Origin: Meandrina meandrites
Lineage: Eukaryota > Cnidaria > Anthozoa > Scleractinia > Meandrinidae
Length of the DNA stretch: 64,000 nt
Reading direction: 5' to 3'
Assembly (NCBI GenBank): GCA_963693305.1
Contig: OY855915.1
Location: 14,169,840-14,233,839, forward strand
Shown: positions 36,431 to 46,091 of the stretch, one piece after another
How positions within the stretch are numbered: the stretch's first letter is position 1
How the letters are laid out: the number at the start of each line of letters is the position of its first letter
Program-made: the position numbers and the translations under genes
Notes under the pieces: model-generated
Database searches by the model: none
Told to the model about the DNA's origin: nothing
What the model saw: the letters and a program-made list of their open reading frames with translations, nothing else

Positions 36431-36620
36431 AACTGCGACACCACAGACCACGATGGCGGGAGAAATTAAATATTTATCTCACTAGTTATGAAAATTGAAA
36501 CCAACTGTGACAACACGGCCCGTGGTGGCAAAATGACTTAAATTTTTTATCTCATTATTTAAGAAATTCAAACTAACTGTGACACCACAAACCAGGGTGG
36601 CAGGAAATGAACCTTGCACT
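36431..36620. repeat. 72-bp tandem repeat, ~2.7 copies
   Basis: AACTGCGACACCACAGACCA at 36431 recurs in diverged form at 36503 and 36575, each followed by a GGTGGCA/GATGGCG core and an AT-rich TTATCTCA segment. Confidence 0.75.
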
Positions 36621-38934
36621 TTTAGAATGGACCGCTATTGCAAAATTACTCCAGATTTTCTAAGTTCAGTTAAATTTAGGCCATGCCATTCTCAGATCTG
36701 TTGCTGCCTAATTTCCCCTTCATCATCCTGTTTGAATTCAAGAACGTGCATCTCATTCTTGAAAACATGGTATTCCTTAAAGGTTCCTTTCAAACTATCT
36801 GGAATTTGAATCTGTCTACAAGCTTTGGCCGCAGTGACCACGTTCCTTTCATTGGTTCAACTCTTCATAAAATATTCCTTTGTACTTACATTTTCAGCCT
36901 ACTGCCACAAAGACGCTGTAGAAAAAAAACACTAACCCTTGCGAACATTGTACAGAGCAAAACAAACTATCAAACCATCAAACAACCTTGTGTTCTTCAA
37001 ATAAGGTTGACAAATCACAATTTTTGTGAAAGCATGAAAGCGCGCGATGGGGCCATTCTGAGAAAACCGCACAATGGCAACAATATAACAAAACAAAGAC
37101 AATGTATTACTCATTAGTCAGCTTTTGTCGTCCTGGAAAGGGGCTTCATATAATAATCTCTCATGAATAATATCATGAAATAAGTCAGATAAATACCTGG
37201 AATGTCAGTATTAATCCATATGTATATGGCTTAATACAATAAAATCCTAGTGCATACTTTCGGCAGCTTGTTTTGAACGCATATATTGGCTTTTTGGTTG
37301 GCGCATCAAAAACGGAAAAAAAAACCTGTTTATTATAAATTTTTACCATATGGAAACCCCAGTGCAACTTTCGGAACCTTTTTGCTATTGTTTACTGCGA
37401 GTCCGGAAAAATATTTGTTTTTCTTCAGCGTATCAATATAAAAACAAGCAAAGAAAAGCGTGTTTCTTATCATTTTAAGCCACAGTTGATACCTTTCCAA
37501 TGTGAAAAAAATAAGACGGTTATTTTTAGGCACCTCACGGATATGTGATTTATTTGCCTCGGGTTGCACCCTCGGTAAATAAATCACATTTCCCCTTGTT
37601 GGCTCAAAATAACCCTTACTTAAAATACATAATTGCTAGATCGTGAATTAAATTATGTTGTTTTTTAAATTAAAATGTGTCATCCTCAGCTGTCCTCCCT
37701 GTTACCATCGCAACATTGACATCAGCCCATCGGCTATGATTAACTTCTTTTGTTCAGCTTGTATCTGTTCATATTTTTGGTATTGTACTCAATTCTACAA
37801 ACCATTCTATAAATCTCATATATTCGCTACAACAATGTAAATCTTCACACACAGTTTGTCCAGATTTCCTGTGTTGCGAGCACATCAAAAAATACACGAG
37901 GGATGCTGTTAATTCAAGGAAGAGAAAAACTAATCATCAAACTTATTTGGAATAAAGTTTAGGTCAAGAATAATTAAGTCAATCTCTCTCCATTCTAGAT
38001 ATCAATTTGTTAATCGTGGCAATAATGTTAGTGTAATCAGTCTGTAGTGATGGACAAGGCAACTTCGTTTCCTTTTGCCCGGCAACAATGAGTGAAGGTG
38101 GTGCCTTCATGAAACCCCTGCCTTTTAGAGCAGCTAATACGTGGCAAGGTCTGAGGTGAGATCTTTATATTTGCCACGGGGGACCGGGAACCCTCCTTCT
38201 TTTACATAACTATTTGTGTGTTCCATATTGAACAACATTAAAGTAATGTAACATCATCCTCACTTCCTTACCATCATCATTTTTATGGCAAAACTTAATG
38301 TGTTGTTATTTGCCTTTTCAGGAATAAAACCAGTCGTAGAGTTTGCACAAAGTTACAGACACAGACATAAATGGACAAGCAGATTATTAATTAATTTCTT
38401 CATTCAATGTAAGGACACAGGACGTGTCTAATGATAACATCTTTGGATGACTGTGGAATATCCCACGAGTCACTTGTATTCTCTCCATATACACACAATC
38501 TTTTAGGCGAAAGAAGAAAATACAGGTGACAAGTGGGATGTTCCATGGCATGCTACGCAAAAGTTTCGCATAATTGTTTTATGGCATGCAATTGAAAATA
38601 CGCTCACAAAATGTTGTCGGGAAAAAATTACAGCATACGATGGGAAGGTTAAGTTTAATACAGTCAAATATACGACAGCTTTTGTGTATTCTGATTAGCT
38701 GTATTTTCTGTGGCATGGTATATAAAACCGTGTAGCATACACGATGCAGGAAGATCAGGCAGATATTGATAAGCTGACCAAAAACCTTTCATGGTGGGGG
38801 GTTTAGGTATTTTCCAAAACAACACATGTTACTTTCCTTTGAGATTTCCCTTACCCTTAGGGCACACACAAGCAGACATTTCCTATGAAGAAAGGGTTAC
38901 TAGGGTCACAGATCGATTGATTTGGTCAAGGAAA
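36621..38934. other. non-coding stretch, no supported gene
   Basis: A 144-codon plus-strand frame at 36683-37117 has no domain and mixed composition; I treat it as chance. Near 37,545-37,595 a GTGATTTATTTGCCTCGGG / AAATAAATCAC inverted pair looks like a small hairpin repeat. Confidence 0.4.
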
Positions 38935-39240
38935 CAGTCAAGAAAAAAGTAAAAAAGAAGTCCACTTTTCGTTCTCGATTTTTTGCCGACTTTTTCCCTG
39001 TGTTATTTCTCTTATTTTACCGACTTTTTCGTAATCTCTTTTCCGACTTGTTTCCCGACTTTCCAACTTTTCGCGAAGTTTTTCTGCACTATTTTCCGAC
39101 CTTTTTCCCGCGTTTTTTGTTGAATTTTATCCGAAGTTTTTCCATTTTCACGACTTTTTATCGACCATTGTCTGACCCTTTCCTGTACTTTTTTCTCGAT
39201 TTTTCCCATTTGTTCTGAGTTTTCCCGACTATATTCCCGA
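38935..39240. repeat. low-complexity TTTTTCCGAC-type tract
   Basis: Irregular repetition of TTTCCCGACTTT and TTTTTCCGACC over 300 bp. A tract of complementary composition (GAAAAAGTCGGAAA) is at 59,575-59,840. Frames on either strand are compositional artefacts. Confidence 0.7.
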
Positions 39241-39349
39241 CTATATTTCTGTTTTAAAACTTAACTTTAATTTCTTGTGTCAAACTAGACCGATTGTTTG
39301 CAGTCTGCGTCGCCGTCACCGTCGCCATCATTATTTAATTATTTTGTAG

Positions 39350-39545
39350 GGACATGTTGCACAACCATCTACACGATGGGACATTGCATCTCTGCAACAT
39401 TTCTTCCCTGCGACACGTCCCACAAAGTTTAACGAGTTCCAGGATCAAAATTGCTGCAAAATTTGTGTTGCACGAGCTTAAAGTAATCAGCCAGACAATA
39501 GGACGTGTCGCTGCAACTTGCCCCTGGGACATGGTCCCCGCTACA
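39350..39545. other. possible small repeat with weak inverted ends
   Basis: GGGACATGTTGCACAACC near the left and GGGACATGGTCCCCGC near the right resemble ends of a small dispersed element rich in ACGTGTC/GTTGCA words. End pairing is too weak for a firm call. Confidence 0.3.
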
Positions 39546-39872
39546 ATTTTTTAACAAATTTATGGTAGAATTGGGGAGGGGATTATTACAAGGGTCTATG
39601 CTGTTAAAAGTGTCAGTAAAATAGTGAGCACGAGTAATATAGAGCCATTTTTATGCTTCGAATTATATAGGGTGGTTTGCAGTATAATTTTGAACTGATT
39701 TCATATACCGGTCAGTGCCCAGCTCCTGACAACGAACCAGGTTGTGTTAAGGTTAGGGTTATTGTAACAGACCCGTAACGGACGAATTAAGAGTTAGGGT
39801 TCTTGTAACATACGGGTAACGGACGGGTTAAGAGTTAGGGTTTTTGTAACAGACACGTAACGGACGGTTTAA

Positions 39873-40420
39873 GGTGGCTCGACTGGATTTTTTAGGGGCA
39901 ACACCGCTCAAGTTTGAGAACTAACCAGATCGTCATTAACAATGCCATCGAAAAAAACGGTCGTGGCGATCCCCATAATTTTGTATACACAATATTAAAT
40001 GGCATCAAACTACTATGAGATGAAACTACATTCCCAAAGCGCGTCGTGTTCTTTAGATATTACCCAATTATCTCCATAGTATGTCTTTTACTGTATTTAC
40101 AACCCTCAAAACTTCATCCCCAAAAATTTCGATAACGCTCTTACAGAATTTGTTCAAACTTTGCCAACATTGAGGCAGGTGTATGAGGTACATGCTCCCT
40201 TGAGCGATTTGCGAAAAAATCTCCTGGTGCCGAGCAATACGAACGAAATTGATAAACATGATGACGTCATTACGTTGCTATGACAACTCCGATGTCAAAA
40301 TAACACTAGCCATAACAACTTTCCATCTTTACCTAATTCAGCTGATGGCATTGTTAATGGCGATGTGGTTAGTTCTCAAACTTCGGCGGCGTTGCCCCTG
40401 TTAAAACCAGTCGAGCCACC
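39873..40420. mobile_element. 548-bp non-autonomous element with TTAA target duplication
   Basis: The left end GGTGGCTCGACTGG and right end CCAGTCGAGCCACC are inverted repeats that extend, with mismatches, for about 78 bp (through GGGGCAAC.CCGC, GTTTGAGAACTAACCA and ATTAACAATGCCATC). TTAA flanks both sides (39869-39872 and 40421-40424). The minisatellite consensus itself contains GGGTTAAGAG, which supplied the target. No transposase frame. TTAA targeting is known for piggyBac and some other superfamilies, but these ends are not typical piggyBac, so the family is left open. Confidence 0.8.
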
Positions 40421-40841
40421 TTAAGAGTTAGGGTTATTGTAACAGACACGTAACGGACGGGTTAAGAGTTAGGGTTATTGTAACACGGGTAACGGACGGG
40501 TTAAGAGTTAGGGTTATTTTAACATCCGCGTAACGGACGGGTTAAGAGTTAGGGTTATTGTAACACGCGTAACGGACGGGTTAAGAGTTAGGGTTATTGT
40601 AACACGCGTAACGGACGGGTTAAGAGTTAGGGTTATTGTAACAGACACGTAACGGACGGGTTAAGAGTTAGGGTTATTGTAACACGCGCAACGGACGGGT
40701 TAAGAGTTATTTTTATTGTAACACGCGTAACGGACGGGTTAAGAGTTAGGGTTAATTGTAACACGCGTAGCGGACAAGTTAAGAGTTAGGGTTATTTTAA
40801 CATACGCGTAACGGACGGGTTAAGAGTTAGGGTTTCTGTAA

Positions 40842-40846
40842 CAGAC
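40842..40846. repeat. Polinton target-site duplication, left (CAGAC)
   Basis: CAGAC immediately precedes the left TIR and is repeated directly after the right TIR at 56185-56189. Polintons usually make 5-6 bp duplications. Confidence 0.8.
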
Positions 40847-41189
40847 AGTAGCAGAAGATGGCCGAACCTGGGACATATCTATTTTTTTACTACATTTTCA
40901 AATATTGCATTTTACCCTGATTTACTCGGACCTCTCGAGAAAGCGCCTCGTGTTCATTCATCAAAAAATTCTTCCTCAAAGAATCTCTCTAACTCACTTT
41001 TTTACTCGATCTTCGTAAATCGTTCCAAATTTTTTTGATCGAGTAAATAAGTATATAATCAATGGAGAATCTCAACATTAAACAGCTTAAAAAACTCGCT
41101 AGAGAGCAAAGCATTAAACGCTATTATAAGATGCGTAAAGCCGAGTTAATCAAGGTACTGTCTCCGGAGGTGGATCTGATAGACCTCGG
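40847..41189 (+). repeat. left terminal inverted repeat
   Basis: 343 bp beginning AGTAGCAGAAGATGGCCG and matching the reverse complement of 55820-56184 with very few substitutions. One substitution (CGC/GGC) lies in codon 20 of the shared coding segment. It differs from the right TIR by lacking about 22 bp just before the start codon. It contains the first 43 codons of the Cys/His-repeat gene. Confidence 0.95.
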
Positions 41190-42003
41190 GCAGAATGATC
41201 TAATCGACCACAGTTCACCAACACAAAAAGAACCCATCGATGCTCCACAAAAACCTGTTAAAGCCTCATACTCTGAAGAACTTATCGCTGCTTTAACACA
41301 GGGTGAACCTATTAAAAAGACAGGGTTTGATAACCCAGATATAATCCCTTACAGATGCCCTCATGGAAAATATAAACCTCAATGTAAAGAGTGTAGAGGT
41401 TGGCGGATCTGTACTCATGGCAAATTTAAACCCTACTGCAGAGAGTGTGGAGGGTCTATGATATGCCCTCACAGAAGAGCTAAATCTAAATGTAAAGATT
41501 GTGGAGGCTCACAGATCTGTAAGCATAATCGAGTTATCTATTACTGCAGAGACTGTGGAGGGTCAAAGATCTGCACTCACGGAAAAGAAAAAAGATACTG
41601 TAAAGAGTGTAAAGGCAGTGGTATATGTGAGCATAATCGAGTAAAGTACGTATGTAAAGAGTGTAAAGGCGGTGGTATCTGTGAGCATAATCGAGTAAAG
41701 TACGTATGTAAAGAGTGTGGAGGAAAAGGCATCTGCCCTCACGGCAAACATAAGCGTCATTGTAAAGACTGTAAAGGTAACGGTATATGCCCCCACGGAA
41801 AAGATAAATCATACTGTAAAGACTGTGGAGGTAACGGTATATGCCCCCACGGAAAAGATAAATCATACTGTAAAGACTGTGGAGGGTCACAGATCTGTCC
41901 TCATGGAAGATTTAAGCGACAGTGTAAAGAGTGTGGAGGAAAAGGCATCTGTCAACACGGCAAACAGAAGTATCATTGTAAAGAGTGCAAGGCAACGCAC
42001 TGA
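41062..42003 (+). CDS. SAP-like domain plus twelve tandem Cys/His repeats
   Basis: 313 residues. Residues 4-37 (NIKQLKKLAREQSI...RKAELIKVL) look like a SAP/Rho-N helix-extended-loop-helix, a fold that often binds nucleic acid. This part lies in the TIR and is shared with the polymerase. After a ~50-residue linker, residues 99-313 are twelve 18-residue repeats of the form CxHx6CxxC followed by GGxxI. Every repeat keeps its three Cys and one His, which suggests one zinc per repeat or zinc shared between neighbours. Similar repeats are known to me from giant-virus and algal hypothetical proteins; function is not established. Repeats 6/7 and 9/10 are nearly identical in DNA, indicating recent expansion. 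The start is the ATG shared with polB. A hairpin follows the stop at once. DNA binding or regulation is inference. Confidence 0.85.
   Translation: MENLNIKQLKKLAREQSIKRYYKMRKAELIKVLSPEVDLIDLGQNDLIDHSSPTQKEPIDAPQKPVKASYSEELIAALTQGEPIKKTGFDNPDIIPYRCPHGKYKPQCKECRGWRICTHGKFKPYCRECGGSMICPHRRAKSKCKDCGGSQICKHNRVIYYCRDCGGSKICTHGKEKRYCKECKGSGICEHNRVKYVCKECKGGGICEHNRVKYVCKECGGKGICPHGKHKRHCKDCKGNGICPHGKDKSYCKDCGGNGICPHGKDKSYCKDCGGSQICPHGRFKRQCKECGGKGICQHGKQKYHCKECKATH
41356..42000 (+). repeat. 54-bp coding tandem repeat (12 units)
   Basis: In-frame repeat encoding the 18-residue Cys/His module. The unit length is constant with no frame slips. Sequence identity is highest between units 9 and 10. Confidence 0.9.
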
Positions 42004-42015
42004 CCCTCTGTTTAA

Positions 42016-42040
42016 TTCATAACGCGGCTCACGTTATGAA
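42016..42040 (+). terminator. hairpin after the left-end gene
   Basis: TTCATAACG (42016-42024) pairs exactly with CGTTATGAA (42032-42040) around a 7-base loop, beginning 12 nt after the stop codon. It may mark the 3' end of the message. Confidence 0.5.
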
Positions 42041-42100
42041 AGCTTTTATAATTCATAACAAACGTATAAAATTCAGGTCCAATATCTTATATTGTCTAAA

Positions 42101-42144
42101 AAATTCCTTTCGTACTAAAATTTATCGTAGCACGAAAGGAATTT
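42101..42144. terminator. 13-bp hairpin between convergent genes
   Basis: AAATTCCTTTCGT (42101-42113) pairs perfectly with ACGAAAGGAATTT (42132-42144). It sits in the only gap between the rightward left-end gene and the leftward virion block, so it could serve as a 3' end signal for both strands. Regulatory role is inference. Confidence 0.5.
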
Positions 42145-42228
42145 AAAAACAATAGATTTTTTTGTTGGGGTGATTGACGTCACCGGAAAAGGCAGTGATT
42201 AGCATAAGGAAAGAACAGTATTTGCATA

Positions 42229-43762
42229 TCATCGAAACATATACCACGCTAATCCACCGACGACGACTGTCAACACTGCAAGATTAATCTCATGTTTCGA
42301 TGTGTCAGGCTTAGCCGGCGGAGGTTTATCAGGTTGTGGCTCTTTCTTCACCACAGGCACATTAACCTTCTTCACAACCGAAGTGTGAGGTAGTAAAACC
42401 TTACTCTTACCGAGGTTATGCTTTATTCCGACAGATACACTCTTCGAATTAACATCAGAGTTGACACCCAATTTCATGGATGGTTTGACACGTTTCAGTC
42501 TATTGTTATAACCGATTGTGCTCTCTGTATTGATCACCATTCTCGATGGCATCAACCACGTACCGGGAGAGACGGCTAAATCCAACTTCACTTTGGCCTC
42601 TTGCACAGCGAGTTGAAATCTCTGTACACTGTTACTTATGTCCGGCTGTTTAATCGCATCCTCCAATAACACGAGAAACTCCTGTCGAACCTCCTGCGCA
42701 CTTCCTGTGTTTCCGAGTATGCTACTTCGAACGTTTACCTGCGCACCCAGAACACAGTAGACAAGCGCCTCTATGGATTGATTTAGTCTTGCCTGACCGG
42801 CGTTTGTCAATCCGTTAGATACACGAGTGAGAAAGTATTCATACTGATCTGTAGATTCTGTATTTAAAATATACTGCAGAAGATTGCCTTTCGATCCTTC
42901 ACCTCCCTCATCGCTGAATTTAAAAAATCCTGGGTAGGAAGAGTCAGTCTTTGACGGTCCTTCGTAAGAGACCCAAATGTACACTGATTCCCAACCCGTG
43001 ATTTGCTCCTTTATGACAGCGAAAGTCAGCATCAGTCGGTACATTAAACTCTTTACAGATCCTCTTATAAGAAGGAATATCGTATCTGTTATCTTTTTCA
43101 TTAAATGGTGGATCACCGGGTAAAGCGATTGAGCTCTGTATTCCTCCCATCTGTAAAAGGATTCGTCTGATTGTAAAGTAGACGTAAAACCAGAGAATAG
43201 CTCGTATCTGTGGCGGAAGTTTGAGTTCACTGTCTGTCATATTATCATCAAATAAAAGACGTAGGCTTACCCCACAACCTGTCGTTGCACACCAGACAGC
43301 GAAATTAAGCTGATGAGGCCAATACTTCATATTCGGTCCTGCCAACCACCTCAAAGACTCTTGTGATCCGGTGTGTTTAATTGTTGTATTCGTAAAGATG
43401 TCACGCACCGGTATCGAAAAATAATCTGTGGGTGTAGCGTAGATCTGTAGTTTACTGAGCTGCTCTCTCAAATTGAGGCTTCTCAGAGGTAGGTTCTCTC
43501 CGAAATCAATCGCAGGAATAGGTAATGAGGGTTTCGGATTAAGTGTCAACTCCAAAGGAAGATCTACCGGTAGCCCCAACGCTTTTTTCATCTCGTCGGG
43601 AAAGTACAGACTGTACATAAACTTACTCTTATCAAAGACTTCATTCTCTGAACCGTCCCTACCGACAAATCTGACATACGGTTCTTTATCGTAACTATCG
43701 ATGCCGTGTTTAAATTTAGACAGGTCGGCATGAGGATACCGATCGAGAAATCTCTTCCACAT
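42229..43762 (-). CDS. virion-type protein with C-terminal membrane anchor, frameshifted
   Basis: About 510 codons in two frames. The first (43762-~42990) starts MWKRFLDRYPHADLSKF and contains QLNFAVWCATTGCGVSLRL and DIPSYKRICKEF. The second (~42985-42229) continues SVYIWVSYEG, INQSIEALVYCVLGAQVNVR and INTESTIGYNN. It ends in a Pro/Lys-rich linker and a single hydrophobic segment (NLAVLTVVVGGLAWYMF) next to the C-terminus. The join is a one-base difference at about 42,988-42,990. The protein resembles a conserved hypothetical family that I associate with animal Polintons, probably a structural or membrane-anchored virion protein. Exact role unknown. A TTTAAA box lies 23 nt before the start. 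The initiator at 43230 is not a real start because it lies inside the family-conserved region. Confidence 0.7.
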
Positions 43763-43785
43763 CTCTATTTATCAACCACGATATT

Positions 43786-43791
43786 TTTAAA
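43786..43791 (-). promoter_or_regulatory. TTTAAA box of the membrane-anchored virion-type gene
   Basis: TTTAAA on the coding strand, 23 nt before the ATG at 43762. Confidence 0.6.
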
Positions 43792-43854
43792 CAAAGTAGG
43801 GATTATAGGGAGGATCTCTAAAAGAATCATCTATGACTATCAGGCAGTTACAAC

Positions 43855-44454
43855 TCACTCTGACTGGGTGATTTTTTTTAATATCTCTGCACGAATCTCT
43901 TCCTCCATCTTTTTTACATCCACCTGTTGCAGCGGTGGCGGGGGAGGCTGATATATTTTTTCTCTTATCAATCTCTTCATCTCATGGTACTTTTCAAAGT
44001 CAGATTTCACCAAAAGAAACTCTTCATGGCTTATTTTATTATCCGTCAACGCCTTAGAGACGACGTCCTTTATCGTGTTTATCTTCGCTTGACAGACAGA
44101 GACAGTCTTTTCATGCTTACTCACCTTCTTAGATATGGCTTTTGCAAGACTCGCGGTCACAACACTTGTCAATGCACAGACACCACCGACAACGCCCAAG
44201 GCGACCGAAACGGGAAGCCCGACTCCGGTAAGTCCTGTACCCAGTCCACCTCCGCAGAGAGCGACTGACAGAGTTCCGCTGCCTGTAGACAGATTCAATA
44301 GTGTGCTCCTTGCACGCTTATATTTTTTGTATATTTTTTCACAAATCCCCAACTCTTTCTCGAGATAAGATAGCCAATCTGCACACTGTTTTAATCTGAA
44401 GCCATCCCCGGTATCACTCGGCAACTGAGAGTATATCTCATTGTAACTCTCCAT
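43855..44454 (-). CDS. Gly-rich hydrophobic membrane-segment protein
   Basis: 199 residues. Residues ~57-105 form a long Gly/Leu/Val-rich hydrophobic stretch (SVALCGGGLGTGLTGVGLPV and onward) flanked by charged helical regions. Residues ~115-170 (ISHEEFLLVKSDFEKY) are predicted helical, and five consecutive prolines follow near 170. The central segment looks like a membrane-inserting hairpin, suggesting a minor virion or membrane-penetration role. I recall similar conserved proteins in other Polintons but no proven function. It is separated by only 3 bp from the stop of the upstream 305-residue gene. Confidence 0.75.
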   Translation of the reverse strand: MESYNEIYSQLPSDTGDGFRLKQCADWLSYLEKELGICEKIYKKYKRARSTLLNLSTGSGTLSVALCGGGLGTGLTGVGLPVSVALGVVGGVCALTSVVTASLAKAISKKVSKHEKTVSVCQAKINTIKDVVSKALTDNKISHEEFLLVKSDFEKYHEMKRLIREKIYQPPPPPLQQVDVKKMEEEIRAEILKKITQSE

Positions 44455-44457
44455 TTA

Positions 44458-45375
44458 TTATCTCTTCTGCTTATTTTTAACCTGTTCAACAAAGTAGACT
44501 ACGACAGCGACGATCAACAACCACGCATTCTTTGCAAAAAAACCGATGGCCTCACCCGCTGTTTTAAAGATAAAACTTGCGATCGCACCCACCATTCCGG
44601 GAAGTATCTCTCCCAATTTCTTTCCGATGGCTTTAAAACCGTTACCGACGCCCTTTCCAAGTTTCGACAGACCGCTCTTCAGATTAGAAAGAATCATACC
44701 GATCACTGCACCGACTGCCGACAGAACAGCGAACGCTGTGAAACCGTACTTTTTAAAGATCGCTTTGACTCTGTCTCTGAGTGACATACGTTCCTCTATC
44801 ACTTCATTCTCCCTCTCCAAGTTATCAATCTCCTCTCTCTGCTGATCAATGTTACGATCGATATTCTCTCTCTGACTCGGTCCAGCCTCTTTACGTGAGG
44901 ACTCAAGCTCTCTGACTTTATCTCTTCGCCTTGATATCTCATTCTCATTGACCTCTATAACCTTATCAGCAGAGGGACCGAGACTGTCTTTTATAGTTTT
45001 CGGTAATTTATCGTTCGGTTGACCATCCGGTTTAAAAAGAGGGTAACTCTTACCTCTCTGTCTTTTCAGTCTCACAGTCACTCGATCAAACTCGTCAATG
45101 GAGGCTGTGAAAGAGGAGTTGGCAGGATCAGCGTTCGGATACTTCTCTCGAATTCTTTCCCAAGCGTTCTCTACTCTCTCTTCTCTTCCTATAAGTGGTG
45201 TATTTTCATCCCAATTATCAATAAAAGAGGTCCCTTCTGTGTTGCGATGCTGACGCATGTCACGAGTTGATGTGGAAGTCATCGGTATCATCTCTCCCTC
45301 ATCATCATCACCGGGATCAGCCGGGTCAAAAGGATTATCTCTATCAGGTATCTCTGTTGGGTCAACATCAGCCAT
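44458..45375 (-). CDS. virion-type protein with coiled coil and C-terminal hydrophobic domain
   Basis: 305 residues in three parts. Residues 1-60 are acidic and disordered (DPFDPADPGDDDEGE-like). Residues ~140-200 are strongly charged and coiled-coil-like (NENEISRRRDKVRELE..., ENIDRNIDQQREEIDNLERE). Residues ~205-300 hold alternating hydrophobic and Gly/Lys segments (FAVLSAVGAVIGMILSNLK, LGKGVGNGFKAIGKKLGEIL, FFAKNAWLLIVAVVVYF). The Lys/Gly-rich middle resembles amphipathic membrane-active peptides. Such a tail is common in Polinton proteins and points to a minor capsid or membrane-disrupting role (inference). Confidence 0.75.
   Translation of the reverse strand: MADVDPTEIPDRDNPFDPADPGDDDEGEMIPMTSTSTRDMRQHRNTEGTSFIDNWDENTPLIGREERVENAWERIREKYPNADPANSSFTASIDEFDRVTVRLKRQRGKSYPLFKPDGQPNDKLPKTIKDSLGPSADKVIEVNENEISRRRDKVRELESSRKEAGPSQRENIDRNIDQQREEIDNLERENEVIEERMSLRDRVKAIFKKYGFTAFAVLSAVGAVIGMILSNLKSGLSKLGKGVGNGFKAIGKKLGEILPGMVGAIASFIFKTAGEAIGFFAKNAWLLIVAVVVYFVEQVKNKQKR
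44475..44480 (-). promoter_or_regulatory. TTAAAA box of the Gly-rich membrane-segment gene
   Basis: TTAAAA on the coding strand, 20 nt before the ATG at 44454. It lies inside the 3' end of the neighbouring gene. Confidence 0.55.
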
Positions 45376-45403
45376 GATTCTTTACTTATCAAGTAAAGAA
45401 TCT

Positions 45404-45409
45404 TTTAAA
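45404..45409 (-). promoter_or_regulatory. TTTAAA box of the 305-residue gene
   Basis: TTTAAA on the coding strand, 28 nt before the ATG at 45375, the widest spacing in the set. It overlaps the stop region of the upstream gene. Confidence 0.5.
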
Positions 45410-45820
45410 TTAAAACAGTTTACTCGCCACATAACCCAATGCCAACATGCCTCCACCGACGTATGCCATCTCACCCATTTTTTGGTCATCACTCGGTCTG
45501 TAGTAATCAGAGAGTTTGGGTTCTTGAAGACTATACTCTGGATGTGTCTGTGAATATAACTTAAAAGCCTCGTCAGTATTCGTTAGATTCTGTGATGCCC
45601 GATGCTCAGCTCTCTCTTGCTAATTATACCAATCTAACAGTCTCTGCCTCTTCTCCTCATAAGCTGCGTAGTCTTTTTGGTACTTCTCTATCGCCTTATC
45701 GTGTCTAATTCGTTCTGCATCCGTCTGCGAACCGCTCAGATACTTTGCAAGATAAGAACCGCCGACGAACGCTGTGGCGTTCAATACTGCACCACCGATC
45801 ATTAACGCAATGGTCGCCAT
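45410..45820 (-). CDS. small membrane-segment protein interrupted by an in-frame TAG
   Basis: The frame opens with MATIALMIGGAVLNATAFVGGSYLA, a hydrophobic N-terminal segment, followed by a charged helix (YQKDYAAYEEKRQRLLDWYN). A TAG at 45620-45622 stops it after 66 residues. The same frame then stays open for 69 more codons (QERAEHRASQNL.., LSDYYRPSDDQK.., AYVGGGMLALGYVASKLF) to a TAA at 45410. The downstream part has a second hydrophobic segment and ends like a finished protein, so I regard the whole as one gene. The TAG is either a recent nonsense mutation or a readthrough site. The following base context is CAA. Probably a membrane-associated virion protein. Confidence 0.65.
45620..45622 (-). 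other. in-frame TAG inside the 137-codon gene
   Basis: Coding-strand context is TATAATTAGCAAGAG. Coding character continues past it without frame change. The second in-frame TAG of the element (55396-55398, in polB) is also preceded by AAT. Confidence 0.7.
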
Positions 45821-45842
45821 CTATTTATTAAGAATGAGAAAC

Positions 45843-45848
45843 CTTTAA
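45843..45848 (-). promoter_or_regulatory. TTAAAG box of the TAG-interrupted small gene
   Basis: TTAAAG on the coding strand, 22 nt before the ATG at 45820. Confidence 0.6.
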
Positions 45849-46060
45849 GAGGGTAGAATCTTCTGTTTCTCCAAATACTCTTTCAAGTACATACTTCCGG
45901 ACAGGACGGCGACCCATTTACCGTAGTTAATAACACTGGATGAGGGGTCGTTTATAAATGATTCTTTTATGGCCTTCTTCGCAATGTACCCAACCCCCGC
46001 GGATAGACCGATCAAAACGGATGCATCAGTGACGGTCTTTACAAGTTTATTCTCTGACAT
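45845..46060 (-). CDS. short membrane-anchor protein, paralogue of the fibre N-terminus
   Basis: 71 residues. It shares the pattern DASVLIGxxxGxGY, DPSSSVINYGKWVAVLSG and YLKEYLEK with residues 1-60 of the fibre-like protein at 46347-47309, but stops where the fibre shaft would begin. Two hydrophobic segments (about 12-28 and 46-58) suggest it spans or lines a membrane. It may be a duplicated anchor that partners the fibre, or a degenerated second fibre. It has its own promoter box, so it is probably expressed. Confidence 0.75.
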   Translation of the reverse strand: MSENKLVKTVTDASVLIGLSAGVGYIAKKAIKESFINDPSSSVINYGKWVAVLSGSMYLKEYLEKQKILPS

Positions 46061-46080
46061 TTTACTTTCAGGAGATACTG

Positions 46081-46086
46081 TTTAAA
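46081..46086 (-). promoter_or_regulatory. TTTAAA box of the short anchor gene
   Basis: TTTAAA on the coding strand, 20 nt before the ATG at 46060. Confidence 0.6.
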
Positions 46087-46091
46087 TCGAT

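Larger units (their letters stand above)
39741..40846 (+). repeat. ~40-bp TTAGGG-containing minisatellite, left part
   Basis: Units of the form GAGTTAGGGTTATTGTAAC followed by ACGCGTAACGGACGGGTTAA repeat every 40-44 bp. The array is interrupted at 39873-40420 by a TTAA-flanked element and cut at 40846 by the Polinton. It resumes at 56185. Each unit has one TTAGGG, so it is telomere-like in word content but not a telomere. Confidence 0.95.

Noticed and set aside
38922..39218. 98-residue Phe-rich protein
   Set aside because: Product of the low-complexity TTTTCCGAC tract.
39741..40846. Telomere or interstitial telomeric repeat (TTAGGG words)
   Set aside because: TTAGGG occurs once per ~40-bp unit, never in tandem, so it is a minisatellite that includes the word.
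41534..41890. Minus-strand frames opposite the Cys/His repeats
   Set aside because: They are open only because the 54-bp repeat lacks stops on that strand; composition is repetitive and there is no domain.
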